Assembly: GCA_018399685.1 (NCBI GenBank)
Contig: JAGYOK010000009.1
Coordinates: 1 to 60,090 of the forward strand
DNA: 60,090 nt
Reading direction: 5' to 3'
Source of the DNA: Alphaproteobacteria bacterium
GTDB lineage: Bacteria; Pseudomonadota; Alphaproteobacteria; Micavibrionales; Micavibrionaceae
Translations under genes and position numbers: made by a program
The notes under the pieces: generated by a model
Told to the model about the DNA's origin: nothing
The model's database searches: none
The model's input: only the letters and a program-made list of their open reading frames with translations
Shown here: positions 26,767-36,229 of the stretch, piece after piece
Numbering within the stretch: the stretch's first letter is position 1
Layout of the letters: the number at the start of each line of letters is the position of its first letter

Positions 26767-27786
26767 ATGGAAACAAATAGCAAGCAAAATTATACTTTAG
26801 AAGAAGTGCGGGAGCTTTATTATCTCCCTTTGCTTGATCTGCTGTTTAAAGCTGCCGAGGTGCACCGAGAGCACCATAACCCGCGCGAGATGCAGATTTG
26901 CAAGCTTTTATCTGTGAAAACCGGCGGCTGTACCGAGGATTGCGGCTATTGTTCTCAAAGCCTTCATAATGAGGCCGAGCTGGAAAGAGAGCTTTTGATG
27001 AAGGTGGATGATGTGCTGGAAGAGGCGCGCAAAGCTAAAGAAGAAGGGGCGACACGTTTTTGTATGGGGGCGGCATGGCCGAAAGTCGTTGATGGGCGGG
27101 CGTTTGAGCGTGTTTTAGACATGGTAAGAGGCGTTACCGAAATGGGTCTGGAATCGTGCTGTACGCTTGGCATGGTGACTAAGGAACAGGCTGAAAAACT
27201 GAAGCAAGCGGGGCTGCACACCTATAATCACAATCTGGATACAAGCCGGGAATTTTACGACAAGGTTGTTACTACTAGAACCTATGATGATCGCCTTGAG
27301 ACAATAAGCAACCTTTCCGATGCCGGGATTGATGTATGCAGCGGCGGAATTATAGGGCTGGGCGAGTCTCAGGAAGACCGGATTTCCTTGTTACATACGC
27401 TTTCACAGCTTGAGCCGCAGCCTGAGTCTGTGCCCGTTAATATGCTGGTTCCGGTTAAGGGTACGCCGATGGAAAGTAACGAAAAACTCGATATTTTTGA
27501 GTGGATCCGCGCGATTGCCGTGGCGCGTATATTAATGCCAAATGCTATGGTACGTCTGTCCGCAGGTAGGCTGAGTATCTCTAAAGAGGCGCAGGCCATG
27601 GCTTTTCTGGCCGGGGCGAATTCCATTTTTTCTGGCGAGAAGCTTTTAACGACAGCAAATTCCGGCGATGATTTCGACCATGCTTTGTTGGAGGAGCTGG
27701 GATTGGAGCCGCGCAAGCCTTTTAAGGAAGAAGTGGAAGTATACGGCCATGTATGTAATTGCAAAAAAGACACTCAAACAGCTTAG
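26767..27786 (+). CDS. bioB: Biotin synthase
   Basis: BioB is a radical-SAM enzyme that inserts sulfur into dethiobiotin. The 339-residue protein has the cluster motif GGCTEDCGYCSQS (C-x3-C-x2-C), the YNHNLDTSREFYDKVVTTRTYDDR-type segment shortened here as YNHNLDTSREFY, and CSGGIIGLGES. The second [2Fe-2S] site is suggested by the conserved Cys and Arg residues (ESCCTLGM; VRLSAGR). The ribosome site is weak (CTGGAGA). It overlaps the start of bioF by 38 bases, indicating coupled expression. Confidence 0.96.
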   Translation: METNSKQNYTLEEVRELYYLPLLDLLFKAAEVHREHHNPREMQICKLLSVKTGGCTEDCGYCSQSLHNEAELERELLMKVDDVLEEARKAKEEGATRFCMGAAWPKVVDGRAFERVLDMVRGVTEMGLESCCTLGMVTKEQAEKLKQAGLHTYNHNLDTSREFYDKVVTTRTYDDRLETISNLSDAGIDVCSGGIIGLGESQEDRISLLHTLSQLEPQPESVPVNMLVPVKGTPMESNEKLDIFEWIRAIAVARILMPNAMVRLSAGRLSISKEAQAMAFLAGANSIFSGEKLLTTANSGDDFDHALLEELGLEPRKPFKEEVEVYGHVCNCKKDTQTA

Positions 27787-28873
27787 GGAGCAGGGGCGCT
27801 ATCGCTCTTTGACCCTGCCTTTCGGGCTGGATTTAAGCTCTAATGATTATCTGGGTTTGGCGGATTGTTCCGCTTTGCGTGAGGCGGCGATTTACTATTT
27901 TGAAAATGGCGGAGTTGCCGGAGCCGGGGGCTCGCGGCTTTTGCGGGGGCATACGCAAGAGCATCAGGAGCTGGAAGCCTTTGCAGCCAAAGCTTTCGGG
28001 GCGACGCGTACGCTTTTCTTTTCCTCAGGATTTCAGGCAAATTACGCTCTTATGACAACATTGCCGATGCGTGGCGATGTTGTTTTGTTTGATGAGCATG
28101 TGCATGCCAGCATGCGTGATGGATTGGTGGCGGCGCGTGCCAGAAGCTTTAAATTTCCTCATAACGATGTGGGGGCGCTTGAAGATTTATTGAAGCGACA
28201 CCGTGAAAACGCGCAGAATATATGGATTTGCGCGGAGTCGGTTTACTCCATGGACGGGGATCAGGCGCCGATAGCCGAGCTGTACGAACTCGCCAACCTC
28301 TATGATGCCATGCTTATTATTGATGAGGCGCATGCCACAGGCGTACTTGGAGAGGGTGGGCGCGGGCTTGCTTATGACAAAATTTGCAAAAAACATGGAT
28401 ATGAGCGCCTGATTACTCTTCACACATGCGGTAAGGCGATGGCGGTAGCAGGGGCTATAATTTGTGCCGGAGAAGAGATTATTGATTTTATGGTAAACAC
28501 ATCCCGGCCATTTATTTTTTCCACGGCTCCTATGCCGGTGCAGGCCGTACTTGTGCAAAAGTCTTTGGAGATAATTTTATCCACAGAGGGGGAGGCGAGG
28601 CGAGAAAAGTTAGCCAAGGTTTGTCGCTATACGCAACAACTTTTAGGTGGGCATGGCGGCCATATCGCACCTCTTATATTAGGAGAATCTAAAAGAGCGT
28701 GTGAGGTGGCAACACATCTCCAGAATCAGGGGTTTGATATACGTGCTATAAGGCCTCCGACGGTTCCAGAAGGGATCTCGCGTTTGCGCTTTTCTTTGAG
28801 CGCAAAGCTGGATTTGCAAAATATTGAGGCATTCGCAAGTGCTTATAGCAAGGCTATAAAACAGGCTGTTTGA
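27749..28873 (+). CDS. bioF: 8-amino-7-oxononanoate synthase
   Basis: BioF joins pimeloyl-ACP or pimeloyl-CoA and alanine in biotin synthesis, using pyridoxal phosphate. The 374-residue protein has FGLDLSSNDYLGLA, GAGGSRLLRGHTQEHQELE, the aspartate strand MLIIDEAHATGVLGEGGRGL, and the cofactor lysine in LHTCGKAMAVAGA (more often LSKALG). The start at 27749, inside bioB, is chosen because GGAAG lies upstream and the N-terminus fits the family; sequence further upstream is bioB read in another frame. A hairpin terminator follows. Confidence 0.94.
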   Translation: MYVIAKKTLKQLREQGRYRSLTLPFGLDLSSNDYLGLADCSALREAAIYYFENGGVAGAGGSRLLRGHTQEHQELEAFAAKAFGATRTLFFSSGFQANYALMTTLPMRGDVVLFDEHVHASMRDGLVAARARSFKFPHNDVGALEDLLKRHRENAQNIWICAESVYSMDGDQAPIAELYELANLYDAMLIIDEAHATGVLGEGGRGLAYDKICKKHGYERLITLHTCGKAMAVAGAIICAGEEIIDFMVNTSRPFIFSTAPMPVQAVLVQKSLEIILSTEGEARREKLAKVCRYTQQLLGGHGGHIAPLILGESKRACEVATHLQNQGFDIRAIRPPTVPEGISRLRFSLSAKLDLQNIEAFASAYSKAIKQAV

Positions 28874-28911
28874 TCTTAGGTTATTCCATTGGTTTTAATT
28901 GATAAATAATA

Positions 28912-28953
28912 AAAAAATGCTTTCGAAACACATCGGTGTGTATAGGCATTTTT
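28912..28953 (+). terminator. Terminator-like hairpin after bioF
   Basis: AAAAATGC and GCATTTTT form the outer stem, and ACACATCGGTGTGT gives an inner hairpin. The final T-run supports termination of bioBF. Confidence 0.55.
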
Positions 28954-29364
28954 AGAGTGAAAGCTTGATATAAAAACAAAATTTAATCTTTATCTCAAGG
29001 GTGTTTTACTTGATTAAAAAACACTCATAAGACGCATTTATTAAACGATGGGCACGCTTTGGGCGCCAGCTATTATTTTGTGTTTGAGGAGTTTTTGCCC
29101 AAAAACTAACGAATTGAGAAGCTTTATCCCCAGACGGAGAGGGCAGGCAGGAGATTTTCTTTATCCCGGCTTATGGAGTAAGAAAAAAGTCACAGTGGAA
29201 ATTATGTGGTTGGAGCGGTATAAACTTTGTCCGTTTTAGAGCGTTGAATGCCCAAAAATGAGTAAAGTTTTAGCGCGCATATCTGTGAATATAGTCATAA
29301 TCCTTGTGTGCTTTGTTTTTTGTCTTTGGGGAAGGATTAATTTTTTAAAGGTTATTACAAAATG

Positions 29365-29397
29365 AAAAAACCGCTCTGAATTTTTGTTATCGGAGCG
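29365..29397 (-). terminator. Terminator of dnaN
   Basis: Read on the minus strand, CGCTCCGA (29390-29397) pairs with TCAGAGCG (29372-29379) around a 10-base loop and is followed by GTTTTTT. It lies about 65 bases past the dnaN stop. Confidence 0.7.
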
Positions 29398-29463
29398 ATT
29401 TGTTGTTTAAATTATGGGGTAATGTAGCAAGCCATTTTTTACAGGCAGGATATATTAAGACAG

Positions 29464-30579
29464 CTAAACCCTTAAAGGCATGAGCACGTACAGGGAGCTT
29501 GGGTCGCTACTATCCTGAATAATGGTTGGGCTGGCAGAATCTGCCAAAGTCAGACGGCATCCCTCACCTTCAATCTGGGAGGTGATATCCAGCAAATATT
29601 TTGCATTAAAGCCGATTTCTATGTTGCAATCCCCGCTCACCTCAAGCTCTTCTGTTGCGCTGCCGGATTCGGCAGAGCTTGCAGAAAGGATCATTTGCTT
29701 GCCCTGCAAAGTGATTTTAAGCGCTCGTGATTTTCCGTCGGAAATCGTTGATACGCGGTCGATTGCGCGGGTAAATAGCTTTGGGTCAATCTCGACAATT
29801 TTGTCGTTGCCTTCTGGAATAACGCGCTGGTAATCCGGGAATGTCCCGTCTATCAATTTGGATGTCAGCACAATATGGTCAAAAGAGAACCGGACTTTGT
29901 TTTCTGAAAGGTTGATCTGGATTACGTCCGCAGCATCCTCGATTAGTTTGCGAAGCTCGCCAACGGCTTTGCGCGGCAAGATAACGCCCGGCATACCAGC
30001 AGCGCCCTCAGGCAATGGCATTTCAAAGCGAGCCAGACGGTGACCGTCAGTAGAGACGGCGCGCAAGACTTCCACGCCCTCGTTGTTGGCTTCGTGTACG
30101 TATATACCGTTGAGGTAATAGCGCGTTTCTTCTGTGCTCATCGCGAATTTTGTGCGGTCAATCAGGGCGCGTAAATCTCCGGCAGGGATAGAAAATCCCG
30201 TTGGTAAATCTCCGGCGGAAAGTTCAGGGAAGTCTCCGGCTGGAAGGCAGCTTAACTTGAATTTGGAACGACCGGAACGTACGGTCATCTGTGTGTTGTC
30301 GGAGTTAAGCTCTATCTCGATGCTGGAGCCATCAGGAAGCTTGCGGACAATGTCATGGAATGTGTGAGCGGGAGCGGTCGTTGTGCCTGGCTCCGATACC
30401 TCGGCGGCCACAGATTCGTTTATTTCAAGATCCATGTCCGTTGAAGATAATGACAGCACGCCATCTTCGGCTTTCATCAGTACGTTTGACAAAATAGGTA
30501 TGGTATTACGGCGCTCTACAACACTTTGCACGTGGTTCAATGATCTTAACAGAGCGGCGCGTTCAATACTCAGCTTCAT
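29464..30579 (-). CDS. dnaN: DNA polymerase III beta subunit (sliding clamp)
   Basis: DnaN is the ring-shaped processivity clamp. The 371-residue protein starts MKLSIERAALLRSLNHVQSVVERRNTIPIL, shown here in part as KLSIERAALLRSLNHVQ, the classical N-terminus. It has SSTDMDLEI and LPAGDFPEL, and ends PSSLYVLMPLRV, the conserved clamp C-terminus. The ATG at 30579 is preferred by homology over one at 30591. The gene usually follows dnaA on the same strand; here it is reversed and stands between bioF and bioA. recF is divergent from this block beyond bioDA. Confidence 0.96.
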   Translation of the reverse strand: MKLSIERAALLRSLNHVQSVVERRNTIPILSNVLMKAEDGVLSLSSTDMDLEINESVAAEVSEPGTTTAPAHTFHDIVRKLPDGSSIEIELNSDNTQMTVRSGRSKFKLSCLPAGDFPELSAGDLPTGFSIPAGDLRALIDRTKFAMSTEETRYYLNGIYVHEANNEGVEVLRAVSTDGHRLARFEMPLPEGAAGMPGVILPRKAVGELRKLIEDAADVIQINLSENKVRFSFDHIVLTSKLIDGTFPDYQRVIPEGNDKIVEIDPKLFTRAIDRVSTISDGKSRALKITLQGKQMILSASSAESGSATEELEVSGDCNIEIGFNAKYLLDITSQIEGEGCRLTLADSASPTIIQDSSDPSSLYVLMPLRV

Positions 30580-30737
30580 AGGTATATCCATCCATTATTA
30601 ATTTAATATGTCTACAAGAGATGCCCACTCTAGCACAGCGTTGCGAGTGGAAAAAGCCCAAAAATTACATGGTTTTATAGTTTATTTTAAAAATATATGC
30701 ATATTTTTCGGGATCGGGGTGAAAAGGGGTTAATTTT

Positions 30738-32048
30738 TTAGGCCGCGGCCTGCTCGGCCAAACGTTCTATAGTCGCATAAATTTCTTTCAGATCATCGTT
30801 GCTTACACAATAGGGGGGTAGAACATACAAGGTATTCCCCAGTGGGCGCAGCAAGACATTTCTTTCAAGCGCCAGAGCATAAAGTCGGGGTTGGAGGTTG
30901 GATAGGTAATCTGCCCCCCCGTCTTTATCTGCCATGATATCCAGAGCAATGATTGTGCCTGCCTGACGGATGTTACAGATGTTTTTATGTTGCGCGAATT
31001 TTGGCGTTATGGCTTTGTGAGAGGCGGATATCGTCTGTACGTTTTTTAGCACCGGCTCGTTTTCCCATACGTCTAATGATGCATTCGCCGCTGCACAAGA
31101 AAGAGCATTTCCCGTGAAAGAGGAAGAGTGGAAAAACATTTTAGAGCGGTCTTTATGGTAATAGGCCTTAAAGATGTCGTGGCTACACAAAGTAAGCCCC
31201 ATTGGTAAAAATCCGGCGGTTATTCCTTTGGACAGGCACATAATGTCGGGCATGATTCCGGCTTGTTCGCAGGCAAACATTGTTCCTGTTCGTCCAAAGC
31301 CTGTCATAACTTCGTCAGCAATCAGCAGCACTTCGTGTTTACGGCAAAGCTCTGTCATGGCTTTGAGTGCCTGAGGTGAATATGTGCGCATACCGCCTGC
31401 GCCGAGTATCAGTGGCTCAAAAATAAAGGCGGCAACATCGTTTTTGTGCGCGTTAAGATAGGTTTCCAAAAGCTCTAAAGTTCGGGATTCCTTCCCGCTT
31501 TCGGGGACGGGCAAATGTTCTACTTCAAAAAGATATGGCTCGTAGATTGCATTATAATGGCTGCGGCTGCCAACGCTCATCGCGCCGAATGTATCTCCGT
31601 GATATCCGTCTTCCAGCGCAATGATTTTGCTGCGCGATTGGCTCGTATGTGCCCAGTAGCCAATCGCCATTTTCAGCGCGACCTCAACGCTTGTTGATCC
31701 GCTGTCAGAAAAGAAGGCGTGGTCGTACGGAGTTCCGAATGATTTTGCGGTTAAGGCCGTCATACGCGTTGCAAGCTTTTCGGCCAGCTCATGTGTGAAG
31801 CCTGCGAAAATAACCTGATCCAGCTTTGCTGCCTGCTCGCGGACGGATTTTACAATGTGCGGGTGGCAGTGTCCGTGGGTTATTACCCACCAGCTGGATA
31901 TGGCATCGATGATTTGCCTTTCTTGCCCGGCCTCTCCCTGATCCTTGTTTCGTGCATAAAGGTAAGCCCCTTGCGCGCGATCTATAAGGATAGATTCCGG
32001 GTTTATTGCATGTTGTGTAAAAGGATGCCAAACGGGAGATGCTCTCAT
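30738..32048 (-). CDS. bioA: Adenosylmethionine-8-amino-7-oxononanoate aminotransferase
   Basis: BioA transfers an amino group from S-adenosylmethionine to make 7,8-diaminopelargonate. The 436-residue protein starts PVWHPFTQHAINPESILID and has AISSWWVITHGHCHP, FSDSGSTSVEVALKMAIGYW, the aspartate strand LLIADEVMTGFGRTG and the cofactor lysine in MCLSKGITAGFLPMG. These features mark BioA rather than general class III aminotransferases. Its ATG overlaps the bioD stop (ATGA), so the two are translationally coupled on the minus strand. Confidence 0.96.
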   Translation of the reverse strand: MRASPVWHPFTQHAINPESILIDRAQGAYLYARNKDQGEAGQERQIIDAISSWWVITHGHCHPHIVKSVREQAAKLDQVIFAGFTHELAEKLATRMTALTAKSFGTPYDHAFFSDSGSTSVEVALKMAIGYWAHTSQSRSKIIALEDGYHGDTFGAMSVGSRSHYNAIYEPYLFEVEHLPVPESGKESRTLELLETYLNAHKNDVAAFIFEPLILGAGGMRTYSPQALKAMTELCRKHEVLLIADEVMTGFGRTGTMFACEQAGIMPDIMCLSKGITAGFLPMGLTLCSHDIFKAYYHKDRSKMFFHSSSFTGNALSCAAANASLDVWENEPVLKNVQTISASHKAITPKFAQHKNICNIRQAGTIIALDIMADKDGGADYLSNLQPRLYALALERNVLLRPLGNTLYVLPPYCVSNDDLKEIYATIERLAEQAAA

Positions 32049-32713
32049 ATTATAAAATCCTCAGGGTTGAAATTTGTTGCGAAAGCCTGCATTAGGTTGT
32101 TGCGGTTAAGTAGTTCTAATTTTGGCATTATTCCCAATAGTTCTGTGTTTGAGAATGCTGCAACAGTCTCAACATTATCCTTGTTTTCATCGCCAATAAA
32201 GACCAGTCCTTTGATGGGGATGTTGCGGGCTTTCAGCGCTTCAATAGAAAGAAGCGAATGGTTGATTGTTCCAAGGCCGGTTCGCACACATAAGATAACG
32301 GGAATTTGCCATTTGCTGTACAGGTCGATTTGCAAATCTTCCCGTGTCATGGGGACGAGCAATCCGCCAGCACCTTCTATAATAAGAGTGCCGTTGCATT
32401 TAGGAATGTTATTCGGATCGGATAGTTCGGCCATATCGATCTTCGCTCCATCTATTTCAGCAGAACGGTGGGGGGAGAGCGCGGCGGAAAAGCTATAGCG
32501 CTCGGGCAGGAAGCGTTCCTCAGGCAATCCGGTGTAATTTTGCACAGTGCGCGTGTCGATGCTTTGTACTGTGCCGGACTGGACAGGTTTCCAGTAATGG
32601 GGACGCGCTCCGGCGGCTTCCAGCCCCAGCATTAACGCTGCGCTGAAAGTGGTTTTGCCGATATCTGTATCGGAGCCTGTGATAACGAGTTTTTGCATAA
32701 CGGCGGGGATCAT
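32045..32713 (-). CDS. bioD: Dethiobiotin synthetase
   Basis: BioD closes the ureido ring of biotin using ATP and CO2. The 222-residue protein has the P-loop VITGSDTDIGKTTFSAAL, YWKPVQSG, and LIIEGAGGLLVPMTRE, all diagnostic. The start may instead be the ATG five codons downstream (MQKLVITGS), and neither has a clear ribosome site. It is the first gene of bioD-bioA and is divergent from recF, with 47 bases between the two starts. Confidence 0.95.
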   Translation of the reverse strand: MIPAVMQKLVITGSDTDIGKTTFSAALMLGLEAAGARPHYWKPVQSGTVQSIDTRTVQNYTGLPEERFLPERYSFSAALSPHRSAEIDGAKIDMAELSDPNNIPKCNGTLIIEGAGGLLVPMTREDLQIDLYSKWQIPVILCVRTGLGTINHSLLSIEALKARNIPIKGLVFIGDENKDNVETVAAFSNTELLGIMPKLELLNRNNLMQAFATNFNPEDFII

Positions 32714-32760
32714 AACTTATTTAACCTTGTTAAACAAAGAGAATCAAACATAATGCCCTG

Positions 32761-33882
32761 ATGAGTATTGTCGAAAAGCTAAATCTTCATAGTTTTCGCT
32801 GTTATGACAGCGCGACTTTGCATGGCCTGCAAAGTGGTTTGATTGTGCTTTGGGGAGCAAATGGGGTTGGCAAGACTAATATTTTGGAGGCGTTATCCCT
32901 GCTTGTTCCGGGGCGGGGCTTACGCAGTGCGCGCGTTAGCGATATACAAAATAATAGCGCTGGCGAGCCTTGGGCGGTTTCTGTGATTCTACGTACGGAT
33001 TATGGGGATGAAGTGCGCATAGGTACAGGGCTTGATCCCAATAGTAATCAAGGCTCTGAAAAGCGGGTTGTCAGGATTAACGGTAAGACAGCGCGCTCGC
33101 AGGCGCTGTTAAGCAAGCATTTGGCATGTGTATGGCTAACTCCGCAAATGGATCGTCTGTTTATTGATTCGGGGCGTGAGCGGCGCAAGTTCCTCGACCG
33201 GCTGGTTTTTACCTTTGATCCGGGGCATTCAGGAAGGGTAATACGCTATGAGAATGCTTTGTCACAGCGCTCTAAGCTGCTGCGCGAGGGCAAGGGCGAG
33301 GACATCTGGCTCGGAGCGCTTGAACAGCAAATGGCAGAAACCGGAGTTGCCATAGCGGCGGCGCGCCTTGAGTATGCACAGCGCCTTATTGAAGCGTGCA
33401 AAGCTGCGGATGACAGCTCTTTTCCAAGGGCGTGCTTTTCTGTTAAAGGATGGGTGGAGGAGTGGCTGGAGCGCGGCGATGTACCGGCGCTTGAGGTTGA
33501 AGGTCGCTTTAAAGATTCCCTAAAGCAAAGCAGATCAAGGGATGCGCTGACAGGCGGAGCTTTGGAAGGGCCGCATAAATCCGATCTGGCGGTTGTGTAT
33601 GATGCCAAAAATATGCCCGCGGATCAGTGCTCTACGGGTGAACAGAAGGCTTTGTTGATAGGGATCATACTTGCGCATTCAAGGCTTATAAAGGCAGAGC
33701 GGGGGGTTCCCCCGATATTGCTGCTAGATGAAGTGGTGGCGCATCTGGATGAGGCTCGCCGTAAGGCTTTGTACGAGATATTACACGATTTGGGCGCGCA
33801 ATGCTGGCTTACGGGCACGGAAAAAGCGCTGTTTTCCGGTATTAATAAGGATGCGCGGTTCTTTAATGTCGCAGAGATTTAG
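32761..33882 (+). CDS. recF: DNA replication and repair protein RecF
   Basis: RecF is an SMC-like ATPase that helps load RecA at gaps. The 373-residue protein starts VEKLNLHSFRCYDSATL and has Walker A LWGANGVGKTNILEALSLL, LTPQMDRLFIDSGRERRKFLDRLVF shown in part as MDRLFIDSGRERRKFLDR, the signature CSTGEQKALLIGI and Walker B ILLLDEVVAHLD. The length is normal. It commonly stands between dnaN and gyrB; here gyrB is 3.3 kb away and on the same strand, but dnaN is inverted. Confidence 0.95.
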   Translation: MSIVEKLNLHSFRCYDSATLHGLQSGLIVLWGANGVGKTNILEALSLLVPGRGLRSARVSDIQNNSAGEPWAVSVILRTDYGDEVRIGTGLDPNSNQGSEKRVVRINGKTARSQALLSKHLACVWLTPQMDRLFIDSGRERRKFLDRLVFTFDPGHSGRVIRYENALSQRSKLLREGKGEDIWLGALEQQMAETGVAIAAARLEYAQRLIEACKAADDSSFPRACFSVKGWVEEWLERGDVPALEVEGRFKDSLKQSRSRDALTGGALEGPHKSDLAVVYDAKNMPADQCSTGEQKALLIGIILAHSRLIKAERGVPPILLLDEVVAHLDEARRKALYEILHDLGAQCWLTGTEKALFSGINKDARFFNVAEI

Positions 33883-33967
33883 AGCCAAGGATGGGTTGAC
33901 TCTTTTGGGCGGCAAAAGCTAAAAGGGTTTTATAGATAAGGGAAATGTGTTTGAAGGGGAATATATC

Positions 33968-34633
33968 ATGGCAGCGGTTCAAGAAAAAATAGACACAATG
34001 AGCCTAAAAGGTGCGTTTCAAGGCATAACCTTGAGTCGTTATGAAACTGGCGATCTGGTAGTTGATGTATCGTTTTTTAACGGTCTTCGGTCACAGTTAT
34101 TAATTACTGCTAGTGGCGAAGTGGTAAAACAAATGCCTGCGGAAGAACAAAATTCGAAAGTAACTGAGGAGACGGGAGCTATTGATGGCTCTGTCGATAA
34201 GCAAGCTTATAGTATCGGTGATGTCTTGCCGAATGGCTGGGTTGCCGGCCCGGTATCGCCTACTACGGGCAAGCCTATGGCGATTGAGCCAGTATCGGGC
34301 GCCCTGGAAGGCTATCAGACGTGGTATAAAGGCGAAGAGCACGCGAAAACACTTCGTGGTCAAGGTTATGCAAGCGCGCGCCAGCCGGATGAAAATGAGT
34401 TGAATGTGCTTTATAATGAGGTCGTAAAAGCGGGTCATAACCAGAATGCGCAGTTCAATACAAGCTGTTTTGTTTCGTATGGGCAATACTGGTCTTCCAA
34501 GACAAAGCCTTACAATCCCAAGAGCGCACGTACACAGTACTTTGATAATGGTGATGAGTATGGGGGTTTTAAAGGTGAAGCTAGCGCGCTGGTACGGTGT
34601 GTTAGCGATGCGCCAGATATTACGCTTGTGTAA
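33968..34633 (+). CDS. DUF1566-like (Lcl C-terminal-type) protein
   Basis: The 221-residue soluble protein's middle and end resemble the DUF1566 module. It has a segment GYASARQPDENELNVLY, where the family shows GxxDWRLPTxxELxxLY, followed by a YWSSK stretch. The typical WRLP core is altered to ARQP. The ATG at 33968 is set by AAGGGGA 8 bases upstream; a GTG seven codons earlier lacks one. No signal peptide is seen, unlike many family members. It follows recF but has its own ribosome site. Role unknown. Confidence 0.7.
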   Translation: MAAVQEKIDTMSLKGAFQGITLSRYETGDLVVDVSFFNGLRSQLLITASGEVVKQMPAEEQNSKVTEETGAIDGSVDKQAYSIGDVLPNGWVAGPVSPTTGKPMAIEPVSGALEGYQTWYKGEEHAKTLRGQGYASARQPDENELNVLYNEVVKAGHNQNAQFNTSCFVSYGQYWSSKTKPYNPKSARTQYFDNGDEYGGFKGEASALVRCVSDAPDITLV

Positions 34634-35098
34634 AATTGTATATAATTAACAGGCCCTGACTCTGGGATTTTCTCCAGTTTTTCCCTGTTTTGTATATATT
34701 GTTTTAACATTTTTTTTATTTTAAAGGGCTAAATTTTTGGCCAATTATTTTTTCCTTTGCTCTTCTTTCCTTGTTTTTCCTTGTTTTCCTTCATTTTTTC
34801 TTTCTTACTTCTTCTTAAAAAAATGGGCGCCCATAGTTTGTTTTACGTACTTTTTTTATAAGCTTTCATCACAGGATTTTTTAAAAAAATCCTTAAAAAA
34901 AGGTATGAGTACAGCAAGACATATAAGGCCGAAAGCTTATAAAGGCCTTTTGTCAAGCGGTCGATAACTTACCCATACCAACCGGTCAAGAACATATATA
35001 GGATACTATTCCCATAATGTCAAGGTTTTTTTTAAAGTGTGTGTGGATGGCACGCATGAAGCGTGTAATGGCGGGGGGAGCATGACAAGGGAGGGTGG
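34634..35098. other. Structured pyrimidine-rich gene-free region
   Basis: The 465 bases contain a T- and C-rich stretch (about 34735-34815) and the palindrome ATGGGCGCCCAT (34823-34834). They also hold a 13-bp inverted repeat (TTTATAAGCTTTC at 34855-34867, complement at 34931-34943) that encloses a second hairpin with 10-bp arms (AGGATTTTTT at 34873-34882, complement 34884-34893). A run of C, A and G-mixed sequence follows. No gene is seen. The region could be a replication- or segregation-related site, or a structured RNA. Confidence 0.6.
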
Positions 35099-36184
35099 TT
35101 AGAATTTTTCCAGCAATTCCAGCACAATATCATTTTCTTCTGGCGTTCCGATGGTCAGGCGCAGGCAGTTTTCAGAGCCGGGTTTAGATGAAAAGTCACG
35201 AATAACTACGTTATTCTCTTCTGCAAAATTACAGAACCCGCGGGCATCTTTCATCTCGATTAAAAGGAAGTTCGCATCGCTGGGGTAAATGTGTGTGATT
35301 TGCGGGCTTTTGCTTAAAGCTTTTTCCAGACGTACGCGTTCTTCAACCACTTTGGCGATGTTTTCTTTGGTGATTTTCTGAATTTCCGGCGAAATGGCAT
35401 GGAACGCCGCTTCAATGCTAAGACGCGGAAGCGGATAAGTTTCTATGACTTTTGTCTTTACCATATCAATGAAATCCGTATCAGCACAGAGCAGGCAACC
35501 CATACGCATGCCAGCCAAGGCGTACGCTTTTGACAGGGTGCGCAAAATTATAAGGTTTGGCGTGGATTGCAGATCTTCTGCCATTGAGCCTTGTTCGGAG
35601 AATTCTGCGTAAGCTTCATCCAATACGATAACAGCATACCCTTCCAGCTTGTCACATATTTCGGCTATGACATCGTGAGAAAAGCTTGTACCCGTCGGGT
35701 TGTTCGGAGAGCACAGGAAGACCAGCTTCACGTTATTATCGGGATTTTTAGCCGTGGCTATAATGTTTTCATGGTCGAGTGTGAAGTCTACATCTTTTTT
35801 AATCAAGGGAACGCCGAGCGTTTCACAGGGCAGAGTTCCGGTATATACACCGTAAATTCCGAAAGTCGGTGGATTTATCAGGACTTTATCTTTTCCAGGC
35901 TCACAAAACGTACGCAGGAGAAGGGATATAGCCTCATCCGCGCCGCGAGTGACAAGCACCTGAGAATTTTCAACCCCGTAATTGCGGGCAAAGGCCTCAA
36001 GCAAGGGCAGGGGTTGTGGCTCAGGATAGCGATTCAGCCCCTCAAGTCCGGGCAGGGCGAAGGGGTTCTCGTTGGCGTTTAGGTATATTTTGCCTTCGTT
36101 TTTACCTGCTTCCATGCCAGCGGAGCTGTAGCCCTGCAGGTTCAGAAAATGCGGGCGGATATGTTTTAAAAGTGCTTCATTCAT
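35099..36184 (-). CDS. hisC: Histidinol-phosphate aminotransferase
   Basis: HisC is a PLP-dependent aminotransferase of histidine synthesis. The 361-residue protein shows IYLNANENPFALP, RGADEAISLLLRTFC, LCSPNNPTGTSF, the aspartate strand VIVLDEAYAEF, the cofactor lysine in LRTLSKAYALAGMRMG, and ends with LRLTIGTPEEND. The ATG at 36184 (MNEALLKHIRPHF) fits the family better than one 27 bases upstream. No other his genes are nearby. It follows the methyltransferase-like gene by 45 bases on the same strand. Confidence 0.92.
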   Translation of the reverse strand: MNEALLKHIRPHFLNLQGYSSAGMEAGKNEGKIYLNANENPFALPGLEGLNRYPEPQPLPLLEAFARNYGVENSQVLVTRGADEAISLLLRTFCEPGKDKVLINPPTFGIYGVYTGTLPCETLGVPLIKKDVDFTLDHENIIATAKNPDNNVKLVFLCSPNNPTGTSFSHDVIAEICDKLEGYAVIVLDEAYAEFSEQGSMAEDLQSTPNLIILRTLSKAYALAGMRMGCLLCADTDFIDMVKTKVIETYPLPRLSIEAAFHAISPEIQKITKENIAKVVEERVRLEKALSKSPQITHIYPSDANFLLIEMKDARGFCNFAEENNVVIRDFSSKPGSENCLRLTIGTPEENDIVLELLEKF

Positions 36185-36229
36185 AAGAACGAATAAAGAC
36201 AGAAACAGCAAGGGAATGCAATAAGAGAG

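Larger units (their letters stand above)
28874..29463. other. Gene-free region between convergent bioF and dnaN
   Basis: The 590 bases hold the bioF terminator and the dnaN terminator. Between them is A+T-rich sequence without a convincing gene; the short open frame at 29048-29239 has no ribosome site and no recognisable product. Confidence 0.6.

Noticed and set aside
29048-29239. Open frame between bioF and dnaN
   Set aside because: No ribosome site, no recognisable protein pattern, and it lies between two terminators.
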